34,328 nt of DNA from Clostridia bacterium (lineage in GTDB: Bacteria > Bacillota > Clostridia > Oscillospirales > Acutalibacteraceae): contig JAFSDK010000009.1 in the NCBI GenBank assembly GCA_017436255.1, positions 1 through 34,328 of the forward strand, in the 5' to 3' direction. How positions within the stretch are numbered: the first letter of the stretch is position 1; each line of letters starts with the position of its first letter. This document shows, piece after piece, positions 21,642-30,408 of the stretch. The position numbers and the translations under genes are program-made. Below the pieces are notes generated by a model. That model saw only the letters and a list, made by a program, of their open reading frames with translations. It made no database searches and was not told where the DNA came from.

Positions 21642-23005
21642 TTTACACCTTGCGGGGTATCTTCAAGTGCGATACCCATTTCCTTTAATTTATCTCTAAT
21701 CGCGTCGGCAGTAGCAAAATCGCGATTTTTTCTTGCCTCGGTACGCTGTGCGATGAGTGCCTCAACCTCGCTGTCAAGGTCTTTTGATGCGCGGTTGTAG
21801 AGTATACCCAAAACGCCCGTTAATTCGTCAAAAACTTCGGCAGCGGCAATAAGTTCGTTTCTTTTGCCCGACGCATCAATAAGCAGATTTATATCTCTTG
21901 CCAAATTAAAGATTTCTGCCAAAGCATCGGCAGTATTAAGGTCGTCTTCCATAGCGTCAATAAACTTCTCTTTGCGCTCTGCTACGAATTGCGGTACCTC
22001 GCCGCCCTCTTCGGCGTGGGAAATAGCAAAATCAAGACGATCACGGCAGGTATAAAGGCGCTCAAGCGCATTTTGACCCTGCGTAATAATGTCGGTTGAG
22101 TAGTTGATGGGGCTTCTGTACTGTGAAGAAATCATCAAATAACGGATAGGCTCATAGCCGTAAACGTTGGCAACGTCACGTACTGTAAAGAAGTTGTTTA
22201 ACGATTTTGACATCTTGTGGTTATCAACGTTAATAAAGCCGTTGTGCATCCAATAGTGTGCAAATTCGCAACCGTTGGCACACTCACTCTGTGCAATTTC
22301 ATTTTCGTGGTGGGGGAATATAAGGTCAAGGCCGCCACAGTGAATATCTATTGTTTTACCAAGATAACGGGTAGACATTGCCGAACACTCAATATGCCAA
22401 CCGGGACGACCCTCGCCCCAAGGTGACTCCCAAAACGGCTCGCCGGGTTTAGCGCCCTTCCAAAGACAGAAATCCATCGGGTCTTCTTTAATTTCACCAA
22501 CCGAAATACGGGCACCCGCCTCTAAATCTTCAAGCGGTTGGTGTGAAAGTTTACCGTATTCATCAAACTTTTTAGCGCGGAAGTATACGTCACCGCCCGA
22601 CTGATAGGCAAATCCCTTTTCTTGGAGTTCTTTGATAATATTAATAATTTCTTCGATATTATCGGTTGCGCGCGGATGAACCGATGCCTCGCGGATGTTC
22701 ATACCCTTGGCATCTACCCAAAATTCCTTTATATATCTCTCGGCAACCTCGGGAACGGTTATGCCTTCTTCGTTTGCCTTCTTTATGAGTTTATCATCAA
22801 TATCTGTAAAGTTTTGAACAAAGGTAACGTTAAACCCACGCCACTCTAAATATCTGCGCAAAACGTCGAATACGCAAAGCGGACGCGCATTACCAATGTG
22901 TATAAAGTTATAAACAGTAGGGCCGCAGGCATAAATTTTAACCTTGCCTTCTTCAACCGGTACAAACTCATCTTTCTGTCTTGTTAGGGTATTAAAAATT
23001 TTCAT
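21623..23005 (-). CDS. cysS: Cysteinyl-tRNA synthetase
   Basis: 460 residues, the usual length. Class I synthetase: CGPTVYNFIHIGNARPLCVFD holds the zinc Cys and the HIGH motif (HIGN). The zinc-site pieces HIECSAM and GGLDLIFPHHENEIAQSE are present, as is KMSKS (HKMSKSLNNF). A DALR domain and the C-terminal EALIAQRTEARKNRDFATAD follow. It charges tRNA-Cys. It is the second gene after the Cys T-box and cysE, so synthetase and cysteine synthesis respond together to uncharged tRNA-Cys. It overlaps cysE by one base. Confidence 0.98.
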   Translation of the reverse strand: MKIFNTLTRQKDEFVPVEEGKVKIYACGPTVYNFIHIGNARPLCVFDVLRRYLEWRGFNVTFVQNFTDIDDKLIKKANEEGITVPEVAERYIKEFWVDAKGMNIREASVHPRATDNIEEIINIIKELQEKGFAYQSGGDVYFRAKKFDEYGKLSHQPLEDLEAGARISVGEIKEDPMDFCLWKGAKPGEPFWESPWGEGRPGWHIECSAMSTRYLGKTIDIHCGGLDLIFPHHENEIAQSECANGCEFAHYWMHNGFINVDNHKMSKSLNNFFTVRDVANVYGYEPIRYLMISSQYRSPINYSTDIITQGQNALERLYTCRDRLDFAISHAEEGGEVPQFVAERKEKFIDAMEDDLNTADALAEIFNLARDINLLIDASGKRNELIAAAEVFDELTGVLGILYNRASKDLDSEVEALIAQRTEARKNRDFATADAIRDKLKEMGIALEDTPQGVKWSKIQ

Positions 23006-23646
23006 TACTTATTTTCCTCTCTTAGTTTGTCTATCTCTCTTTGCATAGCGGCTATTTTAACCTCTAATTTGCAAATTTCCTGTGCAACAGGGTCGGGGAT
23101 GTGTATTTGGTCAAGCGGCTTTACCTTTACGCCGTCGCGCTTAACGACACGCGCAGGCACACCCACTACGGTACAATCTGGCGGTACTTCCTCAAGCACA
23201 ACGGCACCCGCCGCTATTCGTGAATTATCGCCAACCTTAAAGGGACCAAGCACCTTGGCGCCCGAACTTATCATAACGTTATTACCAATTGTGGGGTGAC
23301 GCTTGCCTATATCCTTACCTGTACCACCTAAAGTAACACCCTGATAAATTAAAACGTCATCACCAATTTCTGCAGTTTCACCTATTACAACACCGTTGCC
23401 GTGGTCAATAACCAAGCGGCGTCCTATTGTTGCGCCCGGGTGAATTTCTATACCCGTTTTACGTACTGCGTTTTGCGAAATCCAACGTGCAATAAAAAAC
23501 ATTTTATGATTGTAGAAAAAATGCGCACGTCGGTGCATTCTTATAGCCTTAACGCCGGGATAGAGAAAGAACACCTGCAAGGCGCTTGTTGCGGCAGGGT
23601 CACGTTCCATAACGGCGGCTATATCTTCTTTTATTCTTTTAAACAA
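23005..23646 (-). CDS. cysE: Serine O-acetyltransferase
   Basis: 213 residues, the short EpsC/CysE form. It makes O-acetylserine from serine and acetyl-CoA, the first step of cysteine synthesis. The N-terminal helical domain is short. The left-handed beta-helix shows hexapeptide repeats: IEIHPGATIGRRLVIDHGNG, VIGETAEIGDDVLIYQGVTL, GTGKDIGKRHPTIGNNVMIS and PPDCTVVGVPARVVKR. The catalytic His-Asp pieces are in HPGA and DHGNG. The start codon is TTG, with AGGAGG 9 bases upstream. It is directly controlled by the Cys T-box at 23675-23911. Confidence 0.96.
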   Translation of the reverse strand: MFKRIKEDIAAVMERDPAATSALQVFFLYPGVKAIRMHRRAHFFYNHKMFFIARWISQNAVRKTGIEIHPGATIGRRLVIDHGNGVVIGETAEIGDDVLIYQGVTLGGTGKDIGKRHPTIGNNVMISSGAKVLGPFKVGDNSRIAAGAVVLEEVPPDCTVVGVPARVVKRDGVKVKPLDQIHIPDPVAQEICKLEVKIAAMQREIDKLREENK

Positions 23647-23674
23647 GATAAAATTCCTCCTGTAAATAATCTAA

Positions 23675-23911
23675 CAAAAAACGCCCCCGTGTCTTGCGAC
23701 AACGGAGGCGGTAAAACCACGGTTCCACTCCTGTTTATAACTCGGACTGCTTTTAACGGGGCAAACCGTACAAAGATACTTACTTTTCCCTTTGTATGCT
23801 GATGGGTGCATTCGCTGTGGGATTTTGCCCGAAAACCTTTCAGTCGGAGAGTTTTCGTCCCTTTTGCATTCTTTCACAGGTACTGGTCCCTTTTATCGCA
23901 TTTAACTGTAT
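23675..23911 (-). promoter_or_regulatory. Cysteine-specific T-box leader of cysE-cysS
   Basis: On the minus strand the leader shows a Stem I with the specifier-loop pair AGUA (5' side) and GAA-UGC (3' side; UGC is the complement of 23808-23810), a Cys codon. The T-box itself reads GGAGTGGAACCGTGG, with the antiterminator bulge UGGAACC at 23720-23726. The bulge UGGA would pair with the CCA plus a U discriminator, as in tRNA-Cys. A terminator hairpin follows (CGCCTCCG...CGGGGGCG around GCAA, then T6, about 23675-23711), then AGGAGG of cysE. Uncharged tRNA-Cys would stabilise the antiterminator and turn the operon on. Confidence 0.95.
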
Positions 23912-24933
23912 ATTTCTATTATATCATCTTTTTCAGAATTGTCTACTATATTTTCTTGCTCTGCTTTAGGTGACTTAATGCACAGCGCAAGACACACCGT
24001 ACAGCCGACCGAAAGCAAAAGAGAACTAAAGGTGAAAATTACATCGGTGACGGGTACTGTATATTCACCTAAAAGATATTCGTAGCTTGCCACACAATGA
24101 TTCAAAACAAAGAATAACAGCGTTACCACCGCTTCGGCTGCCGCTAAAATCAAAAGCCATATTTTAACCTGCTTTAAGCCCTTTGTGTATATTTCGCCTT
24201 CCTTAGCGTGTTCTACAAACTCTTTTGCAAATTTTTGCATTCTACCTAAACCAAAAATATTAGCAAATATAAGGCCTACGGCCACAACCAAGATAATCAC
24301 GCCGAACACAACAAAAATAGCCTTTGTATCTGTACCTATCTGGAGCGACATATCGTACACATTGAATTCGCCGTAAGGCACCAAATCGGACGACACAAGC
24401 GAAGCTATCGTCATAATTATGCCGAGCAAGGCCATTAAACCAACAATTATCCAATTTGCTATATAGCTGATAAGTGCAGTAACTCTTAATATCTTAAGCG
24501 GCTTTATATATTCGTTTTGGTGTGCAGAGCGCTTTGCCGCCGCAAATAAAAGCCATAACGAAATGGCAACAAGCGTTGCCTCCACAGGTGTTGTGAGCGA
24601 GCCGTTTATTAACGAGACTATAAGCGAATTGGTGATCATGACCGAAAAAAGTATGGTCGTCACCAAAAACATCGGTTGCGAAAATAACCATTTAAAGTAT
24701 ATTTCCAATTTGCTTGGTTGTCTGCAAACTTCGGTATCGACGGTCGGCGACTCATAAACCTCCTGCGGTGTTTCGTTCATGTCACCCGCAATTACCGCCA
24801 TAATAGGAGGCTCTATTATCAGTTCTTCCGGTATTACGGGCGCCGTTTTGTTTAACTTTGATACGTTGGTACCGCAGTAGTGACAAAAGGACGCGCTCTC
24901 AATAAGTTCTTTTCCACATTTAAAGCAAAACAT
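23902..24933 (-). CDS. Zinc-ribbon membrane protein of unknown function
   Basis: 343 residues. The N-terminus is a zinc ribbon, FCFKCGKELIESASFCHYCG (four Cys as two CxxC pairs), then a linker of about 60 residues. Hydrophobic helices follow at about 93-113, 118-132, 150-178, 204-228, 258-278 and 295-318, so it is a polytopic membrane protein with a cytoplasmic ribbon. The C-terminus is acidic (DNSEKDDIIEIYS). This layout is common in Firmicutes (zinc_ribbon_2 proteins) and no function is known. It begins 15 bases after pgsA. Its 3' end carries the cysE promoter. Confidence 0.82.
   Translation of the reverse strand: MFCFKCGKELIESASFCHYCGTNVSKLNKTAPVIPEELIIEPPIMAVIAGDMNETPQEVYESPTVDTEVCRQPSKLEIYFKWLFSQPMFLVTTILFSVMITNSLIVSLINGSLTTPVEATLVAISLWLLFAAAKRSAHQNEYIKPLKILRVTALISYIANWIIVGLMALLGIIMTIASLVSSDLVPYGEFNVYDMSLQIGTDTKAIFVVFGVIILVVAVGLIFANIFGLGRMQKFAKEFVEHAKEGEIYTKGLKQVKIWLLILAAAEAVVTLLFFVLNHCVASYEYLLGEYTVPVTDVIFTFSSLLLSVGCTVCLALCIKSPKAEQENIVDNSEKDDIIEIYS
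23918..23945 (-). promoter_or_regulatory. Promoter of the T-box/cysE-cysS operon
   Basis: On the minus strand TAGACA (complement of 23940-23945), 16 bases, TATAAT (complement of 23918-23923). It lies inside the last codons of the upstream zinc-ribbon gene. Confidence 0.75.
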
Positions 24934-24948
24934 AAATTTTCACCTTTC

Positions 24949-25542
24949 TTACTTTTCGGGATTTATGCAACTTCTGTTCTGCCACAGATAGATAACACCC
25001 GAACAAACGGCAAGTATTGCCGAAACCCACAAAAGTATATCGCCAAAAATATTTATAGATTTAAAAATCCATTCGATTTTTATAACGTTGCAGGTCAGTT
25101 CAATAAATGCCTGCGCCGTAATCACATATATAATAGCTATCATCTGAAATACTGTTTTTAATTTACCGAAAATGTTTGCGGCAATTACCGTGCCGCCCGA
25201 GGAAACTGCAACAAGTCTTAATGATGAAATTAAAAACTCCCTAAACAAAACGATAAACAAAATCCAACCTATGCCGTAGCCTATACCCTTAACGGCAAAA
25301 CCAATAAATGCCGCAGTTGTTAACATTTTGTCGGCAAGGGGGTCTAAAAATTTACCGAAATCGGTAACCATATTATATTTTCTGGCATAGTTGCCGTCGA
25401 ACAAATCGGTAAGCGATGCCGCTATAAATAGCAAGAGCGCGGCGATGTAATGCCCCGAAAACTCCCACAACAAAAGCAACATAAATATGGGGGTGGCAAT
25501 AATTCTTGCTACGGTTAATTTATTTGGTAAATTGAGTTTCAT
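24949..25542 (-). CDS. pgsA: CDP-diacylglycerol--glycerol-3-phosphate 3-phosphatidyltransferase
   Basis: 197 residues, integral membrane. It makes phosphatidylglycerol phosphate, the committed step to phosphatidylglycerol. The CDP-alcohol phosphatidyltransferase motif D-x2-DG-x2-AR-x8-G-x3-D-x3-D is complete in DLFDGNYARKYNMVTDFGK followed by FLDPLAD. The N-terminus MKLNLPNKLTVARI is the typical PgsA start. It overlaps rimO by 4 bases, an order also seen in other Firmicutes. Confidence 0.95.
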   Translation of the reverse strand: MKLNLPNKLTVARIIATPIFMLLLLWEFSGHYIAALLLFIAASLTDLFDGNYARKYNMVTDFGKFLDPLADKMLTTAAFIGFAVKGIGYGIGWILFIVLFREFLISSLRLVAVSSGGTVIAANIFGKLKTVFQMIAIIYVITAQAFIELTCNVIKIEWIFKSINIFGDILLWVSAILAVCSGVIYLWQNRSCINPEK

Positions 25543-26867
25543 TCTGCCACCTCGCCTAATAAGTCATACTCAAGACAGTCGTTTATGCGCACCTTAACAA
25601 AGTCACCGATTTTTAAAGGACTGTGTGACGTAAAGAATATTTTACCGTCAATTTCGGGTGCATCAAATTCGGTTCTGCCAAAGTAACAGCGTATGTAATC
25701 GTCGTATCCTTCAATTATTGCCGTAGTTTCTATTCCAACCTTTTCTTCATTTTTAATTGCAGAAATGGTTTGTTGGTCATTCATAATAAGTTCCATTCGG
25801 TCTTGTTTTGTCTGCTCATCAACCTGATTTGGGAATTCTGCCGCAGGTGTATTCTCTTCCGGCGAATAAGCAAAGCAACCCAATCGGTCGAATTTAGCCT
25901 TTTTAACAAACTCGTGAAGTTCGGTAAATTCTTCTTCGCTTTCCCCGGGAAAACCCGTAATAAAGGTGGTGCGCAAAATTACGCCCGGCACGTTATCGCG
26001 TATTTTTTGGATAAGCGCCATTAAAGACTTTACATCACCCTTGCGATTCATTTTTTTAAGTATATTTCCGTTTACGTGTTGAAGCGGTATATCAAAATAT
26101 TTAACAAGTTTGTCTTCGCTTGCCACCGTTTGTAACAACTCATCGGTAATTTTATCGGGGTATGTATAAAGCGTTCTTATCCACCTAATAGATTCGATTT
26201 TACAAAGTTCTTTCAGTAAGCGCGGCAATTCACTTTTGCCATATATATCTTGACCGTATGCGGTGGTGTCTTGCGCTACTACAATAAGCTCTTTAACACC
26301 CTGATTTGCGAGTGTTTTTGCCTCGTCAACTATGCTTTCAATGGTACGGCTACGCATTTTACCGCGTATTTGCGGTATTGCACAGTAGGTACAACAGTTG
26401 TTACAGCCGTCGGCAACCTTAATATAAGCGGTAAAGGGATAACCGCCTAAAACACGCGGTGCATCAAGGTCTAATTCATCCTTTTCACCATAGCGGTTAG
26501 CCTTGTTGCCTTCAATGGCATCTTTTACAATTTCGGCTATGTTTTTATTTGCACCAATGCCCACAACAACGTCAACCTCAGGTATTTCTTCGGTTACGTC
26601 ATCGCGGTATCTTTCGGCAAGACAACCCGTAACAATAAGCGCTTTACATTTGCCTTCACTTTTATAACGTGCCGCTTCTAATATATTTTCAATAGCCTCT
26701 GCTTTTGCGTCCTCTATAAATCCGCAGGTGTTTATGATAATGGCATCGGCATCCGCTTCCGCAGAACCAATGGTAAAACCCGCTTCTTTTAAGGTGTAAA
26801 GCATCTGTTCGGCATCTACTTGATTTTTAGGGCATCCGAGCGATACCATAGCAACGCTGTAATTCAT
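25539..26867 (-). CDS. rimO: Ribosomal protein S12 (Asp) methylthiotransferase RimO
   Basis: 442 residues. A radical-SAM methylthiotransferase that modifies an Asp of ribosomal protein S12. The N-terminal UPF0004 domain begins VAMVSLGCPKNQVDAEQM, with further cluster Cys in NTCGF and VTGCLAERY. The radical-SAM CxxxCxxC motif is in DGCNNCCTYCAIPQIRGKMR (about 152-171). The C-terminal TRAM domain runs from about 375. MiaB shares the fold, but SLGCPKNxVD and the TYCAIPxIRG variant favour RimO. It overlaps pgsA and lies 1 base from recX. Confidence 0.96.
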   Translation of the reverse strand: MNYSVAMVSLGCPKNQVDAEQMLYTLKEAGFTIGSAEADADAIIINTCGFIEDAKAEAIENILEAARYKSEGKCKALIVTGCLAERYRDDVTEEIPEVDVVVGIGANKNIAEIVKDAIEGNKANRYGEKDELDLDAPRVLGGYPFTAYIKVADGCNNCCTYCAIPQIRGKMRSRTIESIVDEAKTLANQGVKELIVVAQDTTAYGQDIYGKSELPRLLKELCKIESIRWIRTLYTYPDKITDELLQTVASEDKLVKYFDIPLQHVNGNILKKMNRKGDVKSLMALIQKIRDNVPGVILRTTFITGFPGESEEEFTELHEFVKKAKFDRLGCFAYSPEENTPAAEFPNQVDEQTKQDRMELIMNDQQTISAIKNEEKVGIETTAIIEGYDDYIRCYFGRTEFDAPEIDGKIFFTSHSPLKIGDFVKVRINDCLEYDLLGEVAE

Positions 26868-26868
26868 C

Positions 26869-27492
26869 TTAATCCTCGCTATACTCTATTTCTTGGCTAT
26901 ATTCCTTAAGTACGCACTTAATATCGGAATAGTTAAAGCCTTTTCTTTGCAGAGCAGCAAACACCTTTTTAACATCTGCTTCACTCTGCATTTTGTTTTT
27001 ATATTTTTTAATAATCAGTGCCTTTATTTGTGCCGTCGGATCACACTCAAATTCATCAAGCGCCCAATTTGCAGTATCGCGGTCAATTCCGCGCAGAGTC
27101 ATCTTGGTTACGGCCTCACGCCTTGAAACACAAGCCGATAACAACTTTTCCGCTAAACGCAAGGCATATTCCTGGTCGTTAACAAGACCTAATTCCACCA
27201 TACGTGCAGTCGCATCGATAGTCGCTTTTTCAGAAAACCCTGCCTTTTTAAGTTTGATTTTAAGGCCTTTTTGTGATAGGTCGCCGCGCTCAATATACCA
27301 AAGACTGCGCGAAAGCGCACGAAAGTAATCCGACTCTTGTTTCATAACCGAAATTTCTTTTTCGGTTAGCGACATATTTTCTTTTATCGCCTTTTCGGCA
27401 CAATAATCACTATCAAGCAGAAAACAGTCACCTGTACTGAGTGTAATCTCGCACAAGTGCTGTTTCTTGCGTTTAATCTGCGTAATTAACAT
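26869..27492 (-). CDS. recX: Regulatory protein RecX
   Basis: 207 residues. It modulates RecA filaments by direct binding. Three-helix RecX repeats are visible: ALSRSLWYIERGDLSQKGLK, FSEKATIDATARMVELGLVN with DQEYALRLAEKLL, and SRREAVTKMTLRGIDRDTAN. A beta-rich N-terminal extension (LCEITLSTGDCFLLDSDYC) is typical of Firmicute RecX. It starts on the last base of the recA stop, so the two are translationally coupled. Confidence 0.93.
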   Translation of the reverse strand: MLITQIKRKKQHLCEITLSTGDCFLLDSDYCAEKAIKENMSLTEKEISVMKQESDYFRALSRSLWYIERGDLSQKGLKIKLKKAGFSEKATIDATARMVELGLVNDQEYALRLAEKLLSACVSRREAVTKMTLRGIDRDTANWALDEFECDPTAQIKALIIKKYKNKMQSEADVKKVFAALQRKGFNYSDIKCVLKEYSQEIEYSED

Positions 27493-28583
27493 TATTCGTC
27501 AACCGCAATATCTATGTTAACCTTTTTTCTGGGACGAACTTCGGTTTCGGGCAATGCCGTTTCAACGGGTGCGCTCTTTACCTCTGTCGGCTCATCGGCG
27601 CCCTTAATTGCGGCATAGATTTTTTCTTCAACCTCTTTGGCTAATTCGGGGTTGTCAAGGAATAACTGCTTAACGTTATCTCTGCCCTGACCAATTCTTG
27701 TTTCGCCATAATAGAACCAAGCGCCGCTACGACGAAGAACCTCGTACTTAACGCCAAGGTCTACAAGTTCACCTTCACGTGAAATACCCTTGCCGTACAT
27801 AATGTCAAACTCTGCCTCACGGAAAGGAGGAGCAACCTTATTTTTAACAATCTTGGCACGTGTTCTGTTACCAATAATTTCGCCATTTGATTTAAGTGCC
27901 TCAATACGACGGATATCGATACGTACGCTCGAATAGAACTTAAGCGCACGACCACCCGTTGTGGTTTCGCTGCTGCCGTAGATAACACCGATTTTATCAC
28001 GCAACTGGTTGATAAAAATAGCAACACAGTTTGATTTTGAAATAACGCCTGCCAGTTTTCTGAGTCCCTGTGACATAAGACGAGCGTGAAGACCCACGTG
28101 GTTGTCGCCCATATCACCCTCGATTTCGGCCTTGGGAACGAGTGCGGCAACCGAGTCGATAACTACAACGTCAATAGCACCCGAACGAACAAGTGCTTCG
28201 GTAATTTCAAGCGCCTGCTCACCGGTATCGGGTTGAGAAACTAAAAGTGCATCAATATCAACACCCAGATTTTTAGAATATTCGGGATCAAGAGCGTGCT
28301 CAACGTCAATAAACGCCGCGGTTCCGCCCAACTTTTGTGCTTCGGCAACAACGTGTAGCGCAATTGTAGTTTTACCCGAAGATTCAGGTCCGTAAATTTC
28401 CACGATTCTGCCCTTCGGCACACCGCCAATACCAAGTGCCAAATCAAGCGAGACACTACCCGTGTGGATATGCTCAACGTTCATTCCCATATTTTCGCCA
28501 AGACGCATAACCGAGCCTTTACCAAACTGTTTTTCCAACTGCAGAATCGCAGTTTCCAATGCTTTTGCCTTATCGTCTGCCAT
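27492..28583 (-). CDS. recA: Recombinase RecA
   Basis: 363 residues. The ATP-dependent strand-exchange protein and co-protease of the SOS response. Walker A is GPESSGKTT (about 68-76), followed by [14 protein letters not shown], Walker [10 protein letters not shown], the loop 2 region [21 protein letters not shown], and [19 protein letters not shown] near the C-terminus. No intein or insertion. It lies 51 bases after prmC. TATAAT occurs at 28634-28639 (minus strand), but no LexA-type GAAC-N4-GTTC site was found near it, so direct SOS control is not evident. The ribosome site is a modest AGGT-like element. Confidence 0.98.
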   Translation of the reverse strand: MADDKAKALETAILQLEKQFGKGSVMRLGENMGMNVEHIHTGSVSLDLALGIGGVPKGRIVEIYGPESSGKTTIALHVVAEAQKLGGTAAFIDVEHALDPEYSKNLGVDIDALLVSQPDTGEQALEITEALVRSGAIDVVVIDSVAALVPKAEIEGDMGDNHVGLHARLMSQGLRKLAGVISKSNCVAIFINQLRDKIGVIYGSSETTTGGRALKFYSSVRIDIRRIEALKSNGEIIGNRTRAKIVKNKVAPPFREAEFDIMYGKGISREGELVDLGVKYEVLRRSGAWFYYGETRIGQGRDNVKQLFLDNPELAKEVEEKIYAAIKGADEPTEVKSAPVETALPETEVRPRKKVNIDIAVDE

Positions 28584-28634
28584 TGTTTTTACCTGCCTTT
28601 GTAAAATATTTCCAATCTTTTAATTACATTTCTA

Positions 28635-29480
28635 TTATATCGCTTCGACTGTCCCAAAAACTACTCTTTCGTGTGAATTAATATCTTTACGGGTACCTAT
28701 ATTTTTATATCCGGTTACCCTTAAAATCTCTTGGACAGCCGCACTCTGTGAAAAGCCCACTTCGAATGCAAGCGTACCGCCTGTCTTAATGTGTTTTTTA
28801 TATTCGCTTGCGATGTATCGGTAGAACATCAGACCATCTTCGCCACCATAAAGAGCCTCATCCGGCTCATGCGAAGTTTCCTCGTCAATTAGCGCCATTT
28901 CATCAGCACTAATATAAGGTGGGTTGCTTAGAATCAAATCAAACTTCGTATTAGGCGCGTAAGAAAACAGGTCGCTTTTTATTGCGGTTACGTTTGCTCG
29001 GTTTCGTTTAATGTTTTTTTCTAAATATGAAAACGGAACGTCGTACTTTTCAACCGCACTCACTTCCGCATTGCTGTTTTTTGCCACTGCAATAGCGATA
29101 CATCCGCTACCCGAACATAAATCGAGCACCTGCGCCTCTTTGTCGCCTAATTTTTCAAGGGCGAAATCTACCAAGGTTTCAGTATCGGCGCGTGGCACCA
29201 AAACGCCCTGACCTACATAAAACGGAAGTCCGTAAAAAGACCATTCGCCAAGCAGATACTGTAATGGGTAACGCTCTTTGCGGCGTCTTAAAACGTCGTT
29301 AAACATGGTCTGTTGAATAGGGGTTAACGTTTCGGAATATTTTGCCATAATGGTGGCATTATCATATCCCGTTACGTGCTTTATAATTTCGCGCGCCTCA
29401 AAGCCAAAGGTTTCAATTCCTGCATCGCGCAGTTCTTTTTTTGCGCCCATATAGGCATTAAAGATTGTCAGATTCTTCAT
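28635..29480 (-). CDS. prmC: Release factor glutamine methyltransferase PrmC
   Basis: 281 residues. It methylates the GGQ glutamine of release factors 1 and 2. The N-terminal helical domain contains RRRKERYPLQYLLGEWSFYG. SAM motifs are VLVPRADTETLVDFAL and VLDLCSGSGCIAIAVAK, and the catalytic NPPY is in LILSNPPYISADEMAL. It overlaps the YqhQ gene by 23 bases. In many Firmicutes prmC is followed or preceded by prfA; here recA follows instead and no prfA lies in the window. Confidence 0.95.
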   Translation of the reverse strand: MKNLTIFNAYMGAKKELRDAGIETFGFEAREIIKHVTGYDNATIMAKYSETLTPIQQTMFNDVLRRRKERYPLQYLLGEWSFYGLPFYVGQGVLVPRADTETLVDFALEKLGDKEAQVLDLCSGSGCIAIAVAKNSNAEVSAVEKYDVPFSYLEKNIKRNRANVTAIKSDLFSYAPNTKFDLILSNPPYISADEMALIDEETSHEPDEALYGGEDGLMFYRYIASEYKKHIKTGGTLAFEVGFSQSAAVQEILRVTGYKNIGTRKDINSHERVVFGTVEAI

Positions 29481-30408
29481 TCTCTTTTACTTCTTGCGGT
29501 ATTACTTCTTTCATTGCCGCGATTGCAATTTCAATCATATCATCATCCGGTTCACGGGTGGTAATTCTCTGCACCCACACACCCGGAGCTGAAATGATAC
29601 GGGTTAATAAATTATCATAACGTCCACAAATTTTTATAAGTTCATATCCTATACCGCATATAACGGGTACTAGCAGTATTTTTATAGAGGTCCATAATAT
29701 GGTGTTTTCTCGAAGTGAGGGGAAAATAACGATTATCGCCGCTGAAACAATTATGCTAACCAAAACCATAAGCACCAAAAACGAGGTGCCGCAACGCGGA
29801 TGGAATCTCTTTTCGGGGCGAACGTTCTCAACCGTTAGTTCCTTTCCGTTTTCAAAACAGAAAATTGTCTTATGCTCGGCGCCGTGATACTGGAACACAC
29901 GCTTAATGTCTTTCATAAGCGACACCGCAAACATATAGCCGATAAGAATTATAAGTCGGATTAATCCTTCAAAAATTGGGGCATAGGGTAAAATTTGCTC
30001 GCCCGCTAAAAGTACAATACCGTCAAATGCAAGGGCAGGCAGATACATAAATAAACCTACCGACAAAAAAACTGCCAACACCGCCGCCACAATCATAACG
30101 GCACCTATAGCAACGGGTTTTGATTCCTTGCCGTCTTGTTGCGGCTCGTCCTCATCTGCAAATCCCGATTTTTCGGCCGAAAGTTCGATTGCTTTATATC
30201 CCTGAATCATTGATTCTACGAGGTTTACAGCACCACGAATGAGCGGCCAACCCAATATTTTATATTTTTCTTTAATGGGGGTATATGACATTTCGGTAAT
30301 GTCGATTTCACCCTCTTTAGTTCTAACCGCCATAACGGTACGCTTTGGCCCGCGCATCATAATACCTTCAATAAGCGCTTGTCCACCAATAGATGTGTAT
30401 TTACTCAT
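29458..30408 (-). CDS. yqhQ: DUF1385 family membrane protein (YqhQ)
   Basis: 316 residues. The N-terminus SIGGQALIEGIMMRGPKRTV is the DUF1385/YqhQ signature, followed by RGAVNLVESMIQGYKAIELS. Membrane helices lie at about 103-122, 125-145, 153-175, 214-237 and 243-262. Between them is the conserved FQYHGAEHKTIFCFENG, with His/Glu residues that could bind a metal, and RFHPRCGTSF. Function unknown. The linkage to prmC is common in Firmicutes. The start overlaps the histidine kinase stop by 8 bases, with AAGGAAA upstream. An acidic C-terminal tail ends the protein. Confidence 0.92.
   Translation of the reverse strand: MSKYTSIGGQALIEGIMMRGPKRTVMAVRTKEGEIDITEMSYTPIKEKYKILGWPLIRGAVNLVESMIQGYKAIELSAEKSGFADEDEPQQDGKESKPVAIGAVMIVAAVLAVFLSVGLFMYLPALAFDGIVLLAGEQILPYAPIFEGLIRLIILIGYMFAVSLMKDIKRVFQYHGAEHKTIFCFENGKELTVENVRPEKRFHPRCGTSFLVLMVLVSIIVSAAIIVIFPSLRENTILWTSIKILLVPVICGIGYELIKICGRYDNLLTRIISAPGVWVQRITTREPDDDMIEIAIAAMKEVIPQEVKENEESDNL

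Noticed and set aside
23671-23877. 68-codon minus-strand open frame
   Set aside because: It lies wholly in the Cys T-box leader, with terminator and T-box conserved as RNA.
28584-28680. LexA/DinR box ahead of recA
   Set aside because: No GAAC-N4-GTTC-like palindrome was found in this stretch.
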